Position numbers and translations under genes: made by a program. The notes under the pieces are model-generated. The model did not search any database. It worked only from the letters and a program-made list of their open reading frames with translations, and was not told where the DNA came from. This document shows positions 19,501 to 25,911 of a stretch of DNA of 33,368 bases, one piece after another. The stretch comes from a virus. Positions within the stretch are counted from its first letter, which is position 1. Each line of letters begins with the position of its first letter. The stretch is from the IMG/VR virus record IMGVR_UViG_3300010158_000201, positions 1 to 33,368 of that record. One strand, written 5' to 3'.

Positions 19501-21250
19501 AGTATGTTTTGGTAACGGACGTTTTGTAGCAATATCAACAGGTTCTACACTAGCAACTGCAACAAGTACAAACGGATCTACATGGGTAGCAGGTGGTAAT
19601 TTGCCAGCAGGATTTACTACGGCAACAAGTATTAGCTACGGCAACGGACGTTTTGTAGCAATTTGTTCAGCATCAGGAACAGCAACTGCTTATAGTATCG
19701 ACGGTGGTACTACATGGAAAAGTTATGGTGTTGGATTACCGTCTACACAGACATGGTCTAGAATTAGATACGGTCAAGGATTGTTTATAGCAATTGCCAC
19801 AGGCAGTACAGCATGTGCTACAAGTCCAGACGGTATTAACTGGACAGCACAGACTATGCCAGGAAGCTCATCTACATGGTCAACACTGGCATTTGGTAAC
19901 ATAGGCCATAGACCATTATGGGTGGCAATGAGCTCAACTAGTGGACAAAATGCAGCCTCAATCAACACCGGTGCCCGGGCACTGGGACGCATGAAGGCAG
20001 CATCTGGTACTATAACAGAAGTTAGACTAGTAGAACCTGGTAGCGGATATCCTCAAGGTACTGTAACAGTAACAACTGATACAACTAACTTAATCACCGC
20101 TGACACTACTGAAAACTTAGTTGACTCCCAGCCAATTGTATTCTCAGGCGTTAGCGCAGGCGGATTAATAACTGAAAAACTATACTTTGTTATTGGATCA
20201 ACTATAACTAGCACACAATTTAAAGTTAGTCTAGTAGCTGGCAGCAGCACCGCAGTAGTATTAACAACGGCAACTGGCCTATCTGGTACTTATAAAGCCG
20301 GTCCTATTATAACACAATTTGATCCTAATAAGGTCAAAACAGTATCACTAAATCCAAGAACTGGTAATGGAGCACTAGCTAATCCAAGCTTCTATAACAG
20401 AGGAAACACATTTACCACAGCAACAGGAACCGCCGCAGGTGACGGCTATGCTGATTTGTATCAACCTAGTACATTTGTAGCTATTAGAAATCTATACAAA
20501 GTACCACAACCTGGATCAAACGTAGTGTTTAGTTCATTGCCAAGTACATGGTATAAATTAGTTGCTGTAACTAATGTTTTAGGTACTGCAGGAGAGTATA
20601 CTGCTACTTTCCAAATTAGCCCAGGAATTAGCGTATTACAAGCACCAACTGATGCTGACCTAGTTACTACTACAATTAAATATAGTCAAGTTCGTTTAAC
20701 AGGACATGACTTCTTGTATATAGGTACTGGAAATCAAGCGCAGACTAACTATCCGTATGTTGACCCTACTACGGCTAGTATTGCAAGACAAACTAATAGT
20801 AGTGGTGGCGGACGAGTGTTCTTTACCTCAACTGACCAAGACGGTAACTTTAATGTTGGTGGATTGTTTGGAGTACAGCAATCAACGGGTACAGCTACAT
20901 TAAATGCCGATGCGTTTAACTTGTCGGGACTACAATCCTTACAGTTGGGAGCATTAAACATTGGTGTTGGCTCAGCAATTATTACACAGTTTAGTACAGA
21001 TCCGTATTTTACTGCAAATAGTGATAACGTTGTACCTACACAACGAGCAATTAAGAGCTATATTACAGCCCAAATTGGTGGCGGACAGAGCTCATTAAAT
21101 GTAAATACACTAACGGCAGGTGTTGTATATGTTGCAAATGATGCAATTTCAACTACTAGTGGTGGCCAGCTAGCTGTAAAAGCAAAAATGAATTTTACAG
21201 GCGGAATTGACGGTGCTCCAGTAGCATTGGGAATCTTTTTACAACGATAA
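10520..21250 (+). CDS. Giant modular tail fibre/structural protein B (3576 aa), paralogue of A
   Basis: ATG at 10520 follows AAGGA by 9 bases; the N-terminus MAEFKLGRIRFVWKGQW mirrors giant A. Order: seven chitin-binding-like modules (residues ~1-550), with foreign insertions at ~158-250 and ~426-506; a linker (GDLAYYGDNGPQRLPVGTNG) and beta-helix opening at ~606 (YVGPLGRDV); eight helical units marked CxRDxGYIxDAxxYDLxYGG at Cys 756, 1054, 1214, 1372, 1532, 1670, 1924 and 2144; a conserved NGTGLRN...RIRATNGNSSYG segment (~2180-2350); a seven-repeat propeller (~2626-3137) interrupted by ~235 residues; PGSGY repeats; and a C-terminus from ~3388 (YSQVRLTGHDF, STDQDGNFNVG, VPTQRAIKSYI). It differs from A mainly by the extra helical units and lacks A's jelly roll and long GTTFGG array. 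Role inferred: long virion fibre. At over 3500 residues it is among the longer phage proteins. Confidence 0.85.
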   Translation: MAEFKLGRIRFVWKGQWTVGTPYLIDDVVSNGGKSYICVVNHTAAGLFNTDLDYIPSKWNIVADGTQWSGDWLPNHYYNPGAVVKYGALVYICKTGHTSATYVSPTYLGLEQDSNKWELFATSFNWAGTWGAATRYRKNDFVVYGGTTYVCKTPHVSASTTATLTATGFTVAAGTATLTYASQAVAPYAVGSTITLATFAPTVTSSPTNTVNATFTVLTCTTTQLTFALTGTYTVSVLGTVTGTSQLGLELDSAKWDTFNQGITYLGDWSSSAVRYKQNDVVKYGADLWICTTPHTSSGTTLDTGKFNVFVNGLQFESSWNNSTQYQIGDNITYGGYSYIAKTNNINKQPTANVGDWAVFTTGFNFVGEYSDATNYKVGDIVRNGGYTYVAKADNIAQLPQSATAYWSRLNSGLRWTDTPQTYLAASSGTVTGTGSGAKFDVTRIGTVYNVTLTSGQAGTNYAALDRIKILGSALGGISPANDITITITTVSTGAVATFTTSGRSVTWTSGTSYLLGDTASFGANSYICINPHIASSGNRPNADTQGDYWNLLTAGSEMNILTTTGDLAYYGDNGPQRLPVGTNGQVLRSQDGVPIWANYGLINNLVYVGPLGRDVAYPEAGATIDQPWKSVRFAAKQVEEGYLNPQAKMLLVKNKQFMMKEITNWVIYTYTVNISAAESTQDVFTCVTTANLVANMPISFTGTVGGVVAGTTYYVKTIVSNTTFTISASSGGSVKQLTDGTGTMTGTLVYDHDFCERDTGLIVDALVHDITHGGTGKTTTAAKAYYTAAGNAYINSNFGAQTTQTVAAYNYLSTLVAKVLSNTAWRNYQAMNGITSGVIQVIDTSLTAEDGTATRAADLISIITNGILAGSVTAIANPIYPNTTISVKTGTFTEVLPIVISPYTAVVGDELRSTVIQPATANVLLVNDKAKTTSALNRIAAVAGNIVQNVAVTPTAGNTETQYFVGGYAGSGTTTTAVGTKTSIISTILSSGLGSVPSTVLADPSGYDAGYLNARRLIYANKSFLQDEVVAFMNTNYTTLWNTTLTAPQRSACTRDIGYIIDALRYDLTYGGNLETIVAARSYYSNGTFVENTAEKTAALAVQARLKAIMGYIAVGDNGSWTKSAGNSSLQDDSLPHGSAPAGVFAQDRIQEIYDTINTGETPDTIEPPTSWVSNDLVLAKLAITKLKAGIQAGATQYISTKYPTLSYNVDTCFRDVGYMVDAVAYDVMFGSNFRSIKAGMAYYRATSSALYVIANQKAATLDAITYIDTAIKQITNGQSGSVGSTLAVSRVEASANAMYDIVASGLGAETTLVLPTPTGGSGNAYDSNYLNARTQIINNYAFIKAEVAQYLNVNYNAAWVALGATGQAGCARDIGYILDGVRYDITYGGNLQSLIVGSAYYSNYISTINTTDIPTTVAAYARLKTIIGQVAQRQTVTTTVGYSGPSQTLSGTGDTVGTAATFTQSRVQDVIDWVNNGYANATIIPSITWASAALQTAFAAVQAKKAEIQSDTLWWVYKNYQNLNFNATLCSRDAGYIVDALSYDLVFGSNFAAITAGRSYQRATSSAQVVSTLQRQAELGSINFIKYKVKHIAASGAVAQINALVSDMTGYINGGAIPRNQWTNPSTVTSAYAGAAVLLTDNTEFIKAEIIAFVTAGYPSLSYSHENCARDVGYILEALRYDLIYGYGVGGTGKLATLQTGRAYYSALTSVFEIASSEKAATLAAYAYLKALVQAVITDSATVTGYASYPYQGSVARVRAALGQTVGSVGASTSVGTLVDGITNIINNGITTGVPRITITTIASGTTFTSGTHGLAVGDEVIPQSTANGLVSGTTYYVQSTPLTTTFTLAVYQGGPAISTFTSGTGLSILAEVVNMPSTSWVASSLVTLRNAIQANKASIKTQITQYIATNYSTLTYNVATCERDIGIIVDYIGYDMMFDSNVLTIMSARSYYRAQASLVLGSQKAATIACFRYLKTLLLAIVTTNATAKRKVKVLMDIIINTMINGIGNTSEVTGTVTYKNDTGLFNAAEALRLNKEFLASEATSWINTNFGGTVTATTATTNLFTTSAAHNLVVGDPVNFTGSVITGSSVIQNVTYYVLTTPSPTTFTLSASQTVPIAIDVTADGTGSMTVRYSYDVALCKRDMKEYIEGIIYDLSYTGNYRSLRAAELYNNAVSGSTLANMFYVSNGTGLRNCTLTGLNGGLTEGNDYGTKRPTAGAYVALNPGFGPNDSNVWVQQRSHYSQNVTMFGTGCTGAKIDGAIHAGGNRSMVKNDFTTILSDGLGVWCTGANSLTELVSVFNYYGYAGYLAELGGRIRATNGNSSYGTYGTIAEGTDTYEQPIFAIVDNHQQEAIISNTVVNGVAGTILRVEYSNAGINYTNGDVGISGDGINVVTITDEYRDGGVFETRIYDLNDGNGYGGSNYVNAINAAQGGAIGELTIANSDVALATAYPTMRIMITAGSGVGQFANILDYNNGNKLVKIYKDSFTTLTVTATAITNNLLTVASTATLYAGMPIYLGTTVNGVTANTVYYIRTANFSSTQFSVSTVSASGAAVTINTNTASGLTIPLYAAGWDHAVPGTTINNAIDLTSSYIIEPRISYTAPGYTATTRTVPTNTYASVIFGNDKFVAIGNTGTATAYSADGKTWASGGVLPASASWNHVVFGGGSGAIATATVGGMGGVGATLVPVMGTANSVGLPGVDQVVGVTIVDGGRNYTTAPTIVFTPTSGGAGAVAVCTVLNGKIDAIYIDNVNYPGTSNGAGYNSPPTVAADSTKITKMAVSQWGRNYTAPPTVTLGAPVSATAWASLGSATSGLYYSYANVVGLTTTTNYYQATSSGTFTSTTPIFQTGTGSSGTYGVGLTYVGTLATGTAVLTNSGVSSITIVDAGKGYTSTPTLSIVDTAAKYVAISGSGSTNSAYLLASSANTASWTAGGTLPTSTMTGSAYGVLNGVSTYVVVGGTGASTAASSTTGITWTTRSLPTLGSGSYASVCFGNGRFVAISTGSTLATATSTNGSTWVAGGNLPAGFTTATSISYGNGRFVAICSASGTATAYSIDGGTTWKSYGVGLPSTQTWSRIRYGQGLFIAIATGSTACATSPDGINWTAQTMPGSSSTWSTLAFGNIGHRPLWVAMSSTSGQNAASINTGARALGRMKAASGTITEVRLVEPGSGYPQGTVTVTTDTTNLITADTTENLVDSQPIVFSGVSAGGLITEKLYFVIGSTITSTQFKVSLVAGSSTAVVLTTATGLSGTYKAGPIITQFDPNKVKTVSLNPRTGNGALANPSFYNRGNTFTTATGTAAGDGYADLYQPSTFVAIRNLYKVPQPGSNVVFSSLPSTWYKLVAVTNVLGTAGEYTATFQISPGISVLQAPTDADLVTTTIKYSQVRLTGHDFLYIGTGNQAQTNYPYVDPTTASIARQTNSSGGGRVFFTSTDQDGNFNVGGLFGVQQSTGTATLNADAFNLSGLQSLQLGALNIGVGSAIITQFSTDPYFTANSDNVVPTQRAIKSYITAQIGGGQSSLNVNTLTAGVVYVANDAISTTSGGQLAVKAKMNFTGGIDGAPVALGIFLQR
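10550..12155 (+). repeat. Seven chitin-binding-like modules at N-terminus of giant B
   Basis: Units start near 10553, 10709, 10889, 11306, 11459, 11609 and 11756 with Y..GD.V.YGG..Y.C...H.S. The third is followed by a ~95-residue Thr/Ala-rich insertion before its closing LELDSAKWDTF. The seventh is split by a ~80-residue insertion (about 11795-12035) between its Trp opening and the SYLLGD core. Confidence 0.65.
12785..17010 (+). repeat. Eight cysteine-marked helical repeats in giant B
   Basis: The signature CxRDxGYIxDAxxYDLxYGGN...A..YY occurs eight times, with the Cys codon at 12785, 13679, 14159, 14633, 15113, 15527, 16289 and 16949. Units three to five are 158-160 residues apart. A preceding NKxFIxxEVxxxxN...YP element recurs in most units. 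Composition (Ala, Leu, Lys, Glu, few Gly) suggests alpha-helix, unlike the rest of the protein. Giant A has one copy with Thr instead of Cys (codon at 4111). Confidence 0.75.
18380..19960 (+). repeat. Seven-repeat propeller-like region in giant B with inserted domain
   Basis: Blade motifs lie near 18395 (IFGNDKFVAIG), 18519 (VFGGGS, continued at ~19244 by KYVAIS), 19364, 19504 (CFGNGRFVAIS), 19635, 19764 and 19887. The second blade is split by an insertion at about 18536-19243. The insertion holds several 'GGxxYTxxPTV' repeats. Joining the two halves gives seven blades, the same number as in giant A. Confidence 0.6.
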
Positions 21251-21267
21251 TTTTGGAGAAATAAAAA

Positions 21268-21600
21268 ATGGCAACAGGACGATTAGCATCAGTAGCAATA
21301 GCTGCAACAACAAATACTACGGTATATACAGTACCGGCAAGCTATTATACAGTGTGTAACATAACACTGGTTAATAGAAATACTACCGCGATTACTATTA
21401 GAGTAGCAATGTCTACTGCGGTGGGAGCACCTCCTACACCAAACGTAGAAGAATGGATTGAATATGATACTATTCTAGTTCCAAACGGAGTTTTTGAACG
21501 TACTGGACTTGTACTACAGGCAGCTATGAATTTAATAGTATACTCATCAGCTGCCAGTGTAGGCTGTACAGTCTACGGCATTGAAACTTCAACAACTTAA
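21268..21600 (+). CDS. Small beta-rich virion protein (paralogue of 1600-1929)
   Basis: This 110-residue protein starts at ATG 21268 after GGAGA and lies 17 bases behind giant B. It has the pattern TTVYTVPASYYTVCNITLVN, ILVPNGVFERTGLVL, LIVYSSAASVGCTVYGIE, typical of a small beta-sandwich protein with a hydrophobic core. It has no membrane segment or catalytic signature. The parallel order of strands with the protein at 1600-1929 and the neighbouring fibre genes suggest a virion part, for instance a decoration or fibre-joint protein. Similar ~110-residue proteins are familiar beside fibre genes of aquatic T4-like phages, but I know no demonstrated function. Co-transcribed with the following fibre gene (13-base gap). 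Confidence 0.7.
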   Translation: MATGRLASVAIAATTNTTVYTVPASYYTVCNITLVNRNTTAITIRVAMSTAVGAPPTPNVEEWIEYDTILVPNGVFERTGLVLQAAMNLIVYSSAASVGCTVYGIETSTT

Positions 21601-21613
21601 TAGGTGAGATAAT

Positions 21614-23116
21614 ATGGCACGTTTTAATACAGTATCGAGAACGCTAGCGGTAAACACCTCAACAGTGTTCAGTTATGCGTTCACCGGCGAATTAATTACA
21701 CTAGGCGGCTCGGCCGGCTATACTGTAACTCTTGTTGATCCAAAATTTTGTCCGGGACAGGTACAAAACTTTTATAATTCCACCGGCGGTAATATCACAC
21801 TTTCTGCACCAGCAGGAGGTTCAGTTATTACCGGACCGGCATTGAGCAGCGCACAAAGTCAAACAATTCCCACTACTGCGGTGATCAGTGTTACTAGCGA
21901 TGGTACTAACTACATTTTAACTAACGATCATGGTGGCCCATTATTGGCAACTACTGCAACAGTGAGTAATACACTGGCAGTTACTACATCAACTACTAGT
22001 CCAACAGTTCAAGGTGCAACAACTACTAGCGGCACATTAACACTCAAATCTACAAGCAGTGCTACAAAAGCTGCTGCTGGTATTTTAATGAATGACGGTA
22101 TTGCAAGTTCCAGTACTACTACAGGTACATTAGTGGTAACTGGTGGTGTTGGTGTAAGCGGAACAATCTACGGTGCATTAAATAGTACCAGCGTTACTCT
22201 TAGTACTGCAGGTACTATTGATGGTATTTCGGTTGGTGCAACTTCAAGAAGCACCGGAGCATTTACTACATTAGATGCAAACAGCACAGTTGGCCTAAGT
22301 GGATCAAATGCTCAGATTACGATTAGTCCAACAGGCACCGGTTCAGTAACCGTTGCTCCAGCAACTGCTGGTAACATTAATAATATGAACGTTGGTGCGT
22401 CAACACGGGGCACCGGGGCATTTACTACCTTAGCAGCCAACAGCTCAGTTACTCTAAGCCCGGCTAACGCTCAAGTTGCAATTAGCCCGTCAGGTTCTGG
22501 GTCAGTTGCTATGCAACCTGCCACAGCCGGCGCTATTGATAACATGAGCATTGGCTCTACTACACGCGGCGCAGGCGCATTTACAACTCTAGCAGCTAAC
22601 AACACAGTATCAATGACTGCTGGCGGTACTAGCACTAGTTCAGGAACTGGTACATTACGGGTCACTGGCGGTGTGGGTGTTACTGGTGATATCTACGTTG
22701 ATGGTATGGTCAATTATAACTATGTTGAAAACGTACAGTCGAGTAGCTATCAATTAGCATTAACTGATGCTGGAAAAGTTGTTTCATTTAGTGTTGGCGG
22801 AGCATCAACAGTTACTATTCCTTCAAACGCATCAGTACCATTTCCAATTGGCACAGTTGTTATTATACATAAAAACACAGCAGGCGGGGCTGGCGCACTA
22901 ACGCTGGCAGCAGCAGGTGGCGTAACTATAAGTAAAACTGGTACATTTGGTAGCTACGAAGAAATATATTGCCGTAAGCGAGGCACTGACAATTGGTCAA
23001 TTGTTGCGGCAACTACTGTTATAAGCCCAACAGTATCAGGCGGAACAAGTGTGGTAACAGTTGGTGCTTCTCAAGTACGTACATTTAATAGTACAGGAAC
23101 CCTGACAGTTAGTTAA
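21614..23116 (+). CDS. Tail fibre protein, 500 aa
   Basis: Start ATG 21614 follows AGGTGA. The N-terminal ~110 residues (MARFNTVSRTLAVNTSTVFSY...NYILTNDHGG) form a compact beta domain. The middle is a Thr/Ser/Gly-rich shaft with 'TGTLxVTGGVGVSGxIYG' segments at about residues 171 and 344 and three 53-residue repeats between them. The last ~130 residues (SSYQLALTDAGKVVSFSV...VTIPSNASVPFPIGTVVII) match a C-terminal domain type I know from many phage tail fibres and spikes. This layout (attachment domain, shaft, head domain) is that of a trimeric fibre. No chaperone-type or autoproteolytic C-terminus is evident. It is followed within 32 bases by the glycine-rich protein, an order that would suit a fibre followed by its tip adhesin (inference). 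Confidence 0.8.
   Translation: MARFNTVSRTLAVNTSTVFSYAFTGELITLGGSAGYTVTLVDPKFCPGQVQNFYNSTGGNITLSAPAGGSVITGPALSSAQSQTIPTTAVISVTSDGTNYILTNDHGGPLLATTATVSNTLAVTTSTTSPTVQGATTTSGTLTLKSTSSATKAAAGILMNDGIASSSTTTGTLVVTGGVGVSGTIYGALNSTSVTLSTAGTIDGISVGATSRSTGAFTTLDANSTVGLSGSNAQITISPTGTGSVTVAPATAGNINNMNVGASTRGTGAFTTLAANSSVTLSPANAQVAISPSGSGSVAMQPATAGAIDNMSIGSTTRGAGAFTTLAANNTVSMTAGGTSTSSGTGTLRVTGGVGVTGDIYVDGMVNYNYVENVQSSSYQLALTDAGKVVSFSVGGASTVTIPSNASVPFPIGTVVIIHKNTAGGAGALTLAAAGGVTISKTGTFGSYEEIYCRKRGTDNWSIVAATTVISPTVSGGTSVVTVGASQVRTFNSTGTLTVS
22208..22640 (+). repeat. Three 53-residue shaft repeats
   Basis: Units starting at 22208, 22367 and 22526 (exactly 159 bases apart) read AGxIxxMxxGxxxRGxGAFTTLxANxxVxxS, followed in the first two by NAQxxISPxGxGSVxxxPAT. 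The third is partial. The DNA is similar but not identical. Confidence 0.75.
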
Positions 23117-23148
23117 TTAACACATTTTAAAAAGATAAGGAGAAAAAT

Positions 23149-24087
23149 ATGCCATTTATTAGCAGCATACGAGGAAATTACAGACAAGGAAACGTTGAAA
23201 GATATCCAGCTGAAAAATACGAGATTACCGGAGGTGATAAAGTATACACACTCGGTGGTTATAAAATACACATGTTCACCAAGACTGGAGAAGCTAAACT
23301 TACAGTAAATTATACTAAAAAATATGCAGAAGCAATGGGGCTAGCAGACGCTAGCGCCGGCCTGGTTGCTGATTATCTAGTTATAGCAGCCGGTGGATCT
23401 GGGGGGAATTTCTTTTCTACTAACGGCAACGGTGGCGGCGGCGCCGGCGGATATCGTGCAGGAAGTTCACCATTTACCACAACCTATGTTTCCGTTGGTA
23501 CTGGTGGCGGCCCTACTCCATCTGGCGGTGCTTTCTTTGCCAACGGTAGCCCATCATATATAGGCCCAATTTCATCTGTTGGTGGTGGTGGTGGCAGCAT
23601 GTATTATGGCAGTGGCCAACCAGGTGGTTCAGGTGGCGGAGCGGCAGCTAACGGCTGGGGTGTTGGTAGCGGCACACCAGGACAAGGTAATCCGGGAAGT
23701 AGCTTTGCATACTTCTGGACAGGCGGTGGCGGTGGCGGTTCAGGCGCTGCTGCTCCTAACCAACAAGGCGGCCCGGGAACTTCTAGTAGTATTACCGGGT
23801 CTGCAGTTGGTCGTGCAGGAGGCGGTGGAGGCGGTGGCAATAGTTCAGAGCCAGGTGGCGATGGATTTGACGGTGGCGGCCGTGGACACGGATCATGTCC
23901 ACGTTGGGGATATAGCTTTTATACATTCTATGTTGAGCCAGGTTGCAATTCTTGGGGCATACCTTTTGGTAGAGATAATACAGGCGGTGGCGGCGGCGCT
24001 GGCAGCTACTGGGCACCAAACATTGGTTGGTTCCAAGGATCAGGATACGGCGGCTCAGGCGTAGTTATACTTAAATATCCTACTTAA
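23149..24087 (+). CDS. Glycine-rich tail adhesin-like protein
   Basis: ATG 23149 follows AAGGAG. Residues 1-~80 form an ordinary beta-rich domain (RYPAEKYEITGGDKVYTLGGYKIHMFTKTG...VADYLVIAAGG). From ~80 to the end the protein is dominated by Gly runs (four or more in a row at several places) alternating with short variable stretches, and it ends in GYGGSGVVILKYPT. This head-plus-polyglycine pattern is that of phage glycine-rich domains and recalls the T-even gp38 tip adhesins, whose Gly-rich strands form a polyglycine-II lattice with receptor-binding loops. It directly follows a fibre gene, as gp38 follows gp37. Aromatic-rich loops (about residues 245-270, with Cys, Trp, Tyr) could be receptor-contact segments. 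The link to gp38 is by analogy, not clear homology. Confidence 0.65.
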   Translation: MPFISSIRGNYRQGNVERYPAEKYEITGGDKVYTLGGYKIHMFTKTGEAKLTVNYTKKYAEAMGLADASAGLVADYLVIAAGGSGGNFFSTNGNGGGGAGGYRAGSSPFTTTYVSVGTGGGPTPSGGAFFANGSPSYIGPISSVGGGGGSMYYGSGQPGGSGGGAAANGWGVGSGTPGQGNPGSSFAYFWTGGGGGGSGAAAPNQQGGPGTSSSITGSAVGRAGGGGGGGNSSEPGGDGFDGGGRGHGSCPRWGYSFYTFYVEPGCNSWGIPFGRDNTGGGGGAGSYWAPNIGWFQGSGYGGSGVVILKYPT

Positions 24088-24097
24088 TAAGAAATTT

Positions 24098-24520
24098 ATG
24101 CCACAGTTTAGATCAACATATAATATATTCAAAGACCCAGCAGGTGATACAATCCATGACGATAATTGGTTTGACTCTGACAAGCCAATTTATCCTCCAA
24201 CTTTTGATTGGGATTATCAACGTCCCATGACCATAGAGGATGTTGCTATATGGGAAATGATATGGTACTCATCTGGCGGATTTGCGTTATATGTAGCATG
24301 GTGTCCGTATGCTGAATTTTATATGATTACACATGAGCAAATTGTTCATAATCCTAGTAACTTAGAACTATTCTACGGGCCAATGGCTATGGAAAATGCA
24401 TATAAAAGGGCCAGAGAATTAGGAATGCAGGTATATTTAAATAAAATATGGGTGGACGATAAAGACATGTGGTTGCATGTTCCGCCTCCGCCTGAAGAAA
24501 AGAAAATTATTCTGTTGTAA
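24098..24520 (+). CDS. Conserved hypothetical protein, paralogue of 28758-29123
   Basis: This 140-residue protein starts at ATG 24098, 10 bases after the previous stop, with only a weak ribosome binding site. It has no recognised enzyme motif. It is rich in Trp, Tyr and Phe with a core IWEMIWYSSGGFALYVAWCP, AEFYMITHEQ, LFYGPMAMENAYKRARELG, and ends in a proline run and basic tail (VPPPPEEKK). The core matches the protein at 28758 (IYVAWDPFAEFYVIT, FYGPDAAHRVYRIANELGI), so the two are paralogues. It is the last + strand gene before the convergent dioxygenase operon, with a terminator directly after its stop. Function unknown; association with fibre genes suggests a virion or assembly role. Confidence 0.7.
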   Translation: MPQFRSTYNIFKDPAGDTIHDDNWFDSDKPIYPPTFDWDYQRPMTIEDVAIWEMIWYSSGGFALYVAWCPYAEFYMITHEQIVHNPSNLELFYGPMAMENAYKRARELGMQVYLNKIWVDDKDMWLHVPPPPEEKKIILL

Positions 24521-24527
24521 GACAATA

Positions 24528-24552
24528 AAAAAGCTCCGTTGAGGAGCTTTTT
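24528..24552. terminator. Bidirectional intrinsic terminator
   Basis: A perfect 10-base stem AAAAAGCTCC (24528-24537), loop GTTGA, and GGAGCTTTTT (24543-24552). It has a T-tract on the right for + strand transcripts and A's on the left that become T's for - strand transcripts. It sits between the + strand gene ending at 24520 and the - strand gene whose stop codon is 24551-24553, so it can end both. Confidence 0.9.
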
Positions 24553-25156
24553 ATTTGAATATAAAATTCATTGATATACTAATTCGATCGGTTCCACTAA
24601 GATTCTTATTAACCTGATGCAGCAAGTTTGATTTAAAAATTAATAATGTAGAATTTATAGGAGTATACGAACATGCTTTATATGATGCAGCAGTCAAGTC
24701 AGCATCAGCAATTGGTAAGTTACACATGTCAGTAAAGTGTTCTGAACTTTTAAATGTAATATCTCCGGCATTTTTTTCTGCACTTACATAATATACTGCA
24801 CTAAAATGCGAATTAGAATGCTGATGCAATTCTTGATAATTTCCCGGCATTGCAATATTAAACCAAAAATCGTGGCATTCTAACTCTTGTATTTCTTTCT
24901 TAACTCCAAATTCTTTAGAAAAATTTAATACATGTTGCTTACATGTCAAAATAAAATCATTTACAATTTGATCATTATCTTGCTTAGGATCGTAAGTCTC
25001 CATTGTGTTAAATGTGTCGCAAGCCCAATTTGTATTAACTTCAGAATTAAATTTTATTTTTAATGATTGAGCTTTGTTTGCAAGGTAACTATTGTGTTTT
25101 GAGAATTCTGCTAATAACTCCGCAAAAATTAATGTTGGAAACCATGCTTTTATCAT
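24551..25156 (-). CDS. Putative 2OG-Fe(II) oxygenase (TIGR02466/2OG-FeII_Oxy_5 type)
   Basis: This 201-residue protein shows the family pattern: MIKAWFPTLIF opening, then residues 109-123 (ELHQHSNSHFSAVYYV, with H111 and H113 as probable metal-site region), GDITF, and near the C-terminus LLIFKSNLLHQV (H180) and DRISISMNFIF (R191, probable 2-oxoglutarate contact). This matches phage and marine bacterial members of the family that act as Fe(II)/2-oxoglutarate-dependent hydroxylases of unknown substrate. Its ATG overlaps the stop of the upstream gene (4 bases), so it is the last gene of a five-gene operon. It ends in the shared terminator. Substrate unknown; a virion protein or a nucleotide/amino acid are both possible. 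Confidence 0.8.
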   Translation of the reverse strand: MIKAWFPTLIFAELLAEFSKHNSYLANKAQSLKIKFNSEVNTNWACDTFNTMETYDPKQDNDQIVNDFILTCKQHVLNFSKEFGVKKEIQELECHDFWFNIAMPGNYQELHQHSNSHFSAVYYVSAEKNAGDITFKSSEHFTDMCNLPIADADLTAASYKACSYTPINSTLLIFKSNLLHQVNKNLSGTDRISISMNFIFK

Positions 25157-25911
25157 GATGTAAATGAAATGTAAGACTTTAATCCTGAGTTTGTAGTCGG
25201 AGCAACTGGGGCAGGGGTTGAAACATCCTGCCTAGCTACCATAGGCGGTTGTCCTTGATCTGGACGAAATCCTAGGTTCTTTGCCATTTGATGTCGCTGC
25301 ATAGCAACTTCATCAGATACTTGCTGACCTTTAGGAACAGCCATGTGATCACCGATATTGTCTCGTTTGTCATACTTCCATTCAGCATGTGGACCGTTTG
25401 CATCTACATAATGAAAAAATCCCTGCACTTGCCATGCATCGTCCGGTGCCGTAAATTTTTCTCTCCAATGCTCTACATCAATTCCCCTATATATAGCCAT
25501 ATCGCCTGGTTGTAAATCAATAGGAGTACCGTCCATAAAAATTGGCCATGAATATGACGGATCGTTATACCAGAAATTAAAACACACTGTTGTTGAAATT
25601 TCACAAGCAGGACGATCTTGGTGGGAAGTTAACTCGTCGCCTGGACGATACACTCTAAAATACGAATAAGTAGGTAATAATTTTAACCCTGTAGTTTCTT
25701 CTACCTTGTGCTGTAATATTAATAACATTGCTTCCATTAACGGATCTGCATATTTTGAATGTGCTCCAATAACGTGATCTATATCGGGGCGAAAATCTTG
25801 AATCTCGTCAAATAATGCATACTGTGTTATTAGATCAGTAAATTCTGCAGATACTGCAAGTCTAACTACTATAAATTTATTTTCTTTAAACTTTTTAATT
25901 AAATTACTCAT
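25153..25911 (-). CDS. 2OG-Fe(II) dioxygenase
   Basis: This 252-residue protein has the HxD motif in TSHQDRPACEIS (H97, D99) and a distal His in GIDVEHWREKF (H148, with R150 two residues on). Between them are the strands YSYFRVYRPGDEL and LQPGDMAIYRG of a double-stranded beta-helix. These are the metal and 2-oxoglutarate positions of the dioxygenase superfamily. The last ~75 residues (from about 175) are a polar Gln/Pro/Ala-rich tail with little predicted fold, ending in GLKSYISFTS. A strong ribosome binding site (AGGAGG) lies just before its ATG, inside the end of the upstream gene, with which it overlaps by 4 bases. I recall similar enzymes in cyanophage genomes, annotated only as oxygenases. 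Substrate unknown. Confidence 0.85.
   Translation of the reverse strand: MSNLIKKFKENKFIVVRLAVSAEFTDLITQYALFDEIQDFRPDIDHVIGAHSKYADPLMEAMLLILQHKVEETTGLKLLPTYSYFRVYRPGDELTSHQDRPACEISTTVCFNFWYNDPSYSWPIFMDGTPIDLQPGDMAIYRGIDVEHWREKFTAPDDAWQVQGFFHYVDANGPHAEWKYDKRDNIGDHMAVPKGQQVSDEVAMQRHQMAKNLGFRPDQGQPPMVARQDVSTPAPVAPTTNSGLKSYISFTS

Noticed and set aside
23579-24064. 161-codon + strand open frame inside the glycine-rich gene
   Set aside because: It is a frame shift of GGN-rich DNA (Gly codons read as Val/Ala codons), has no ribosome binding site and lies within a well-supported gene.
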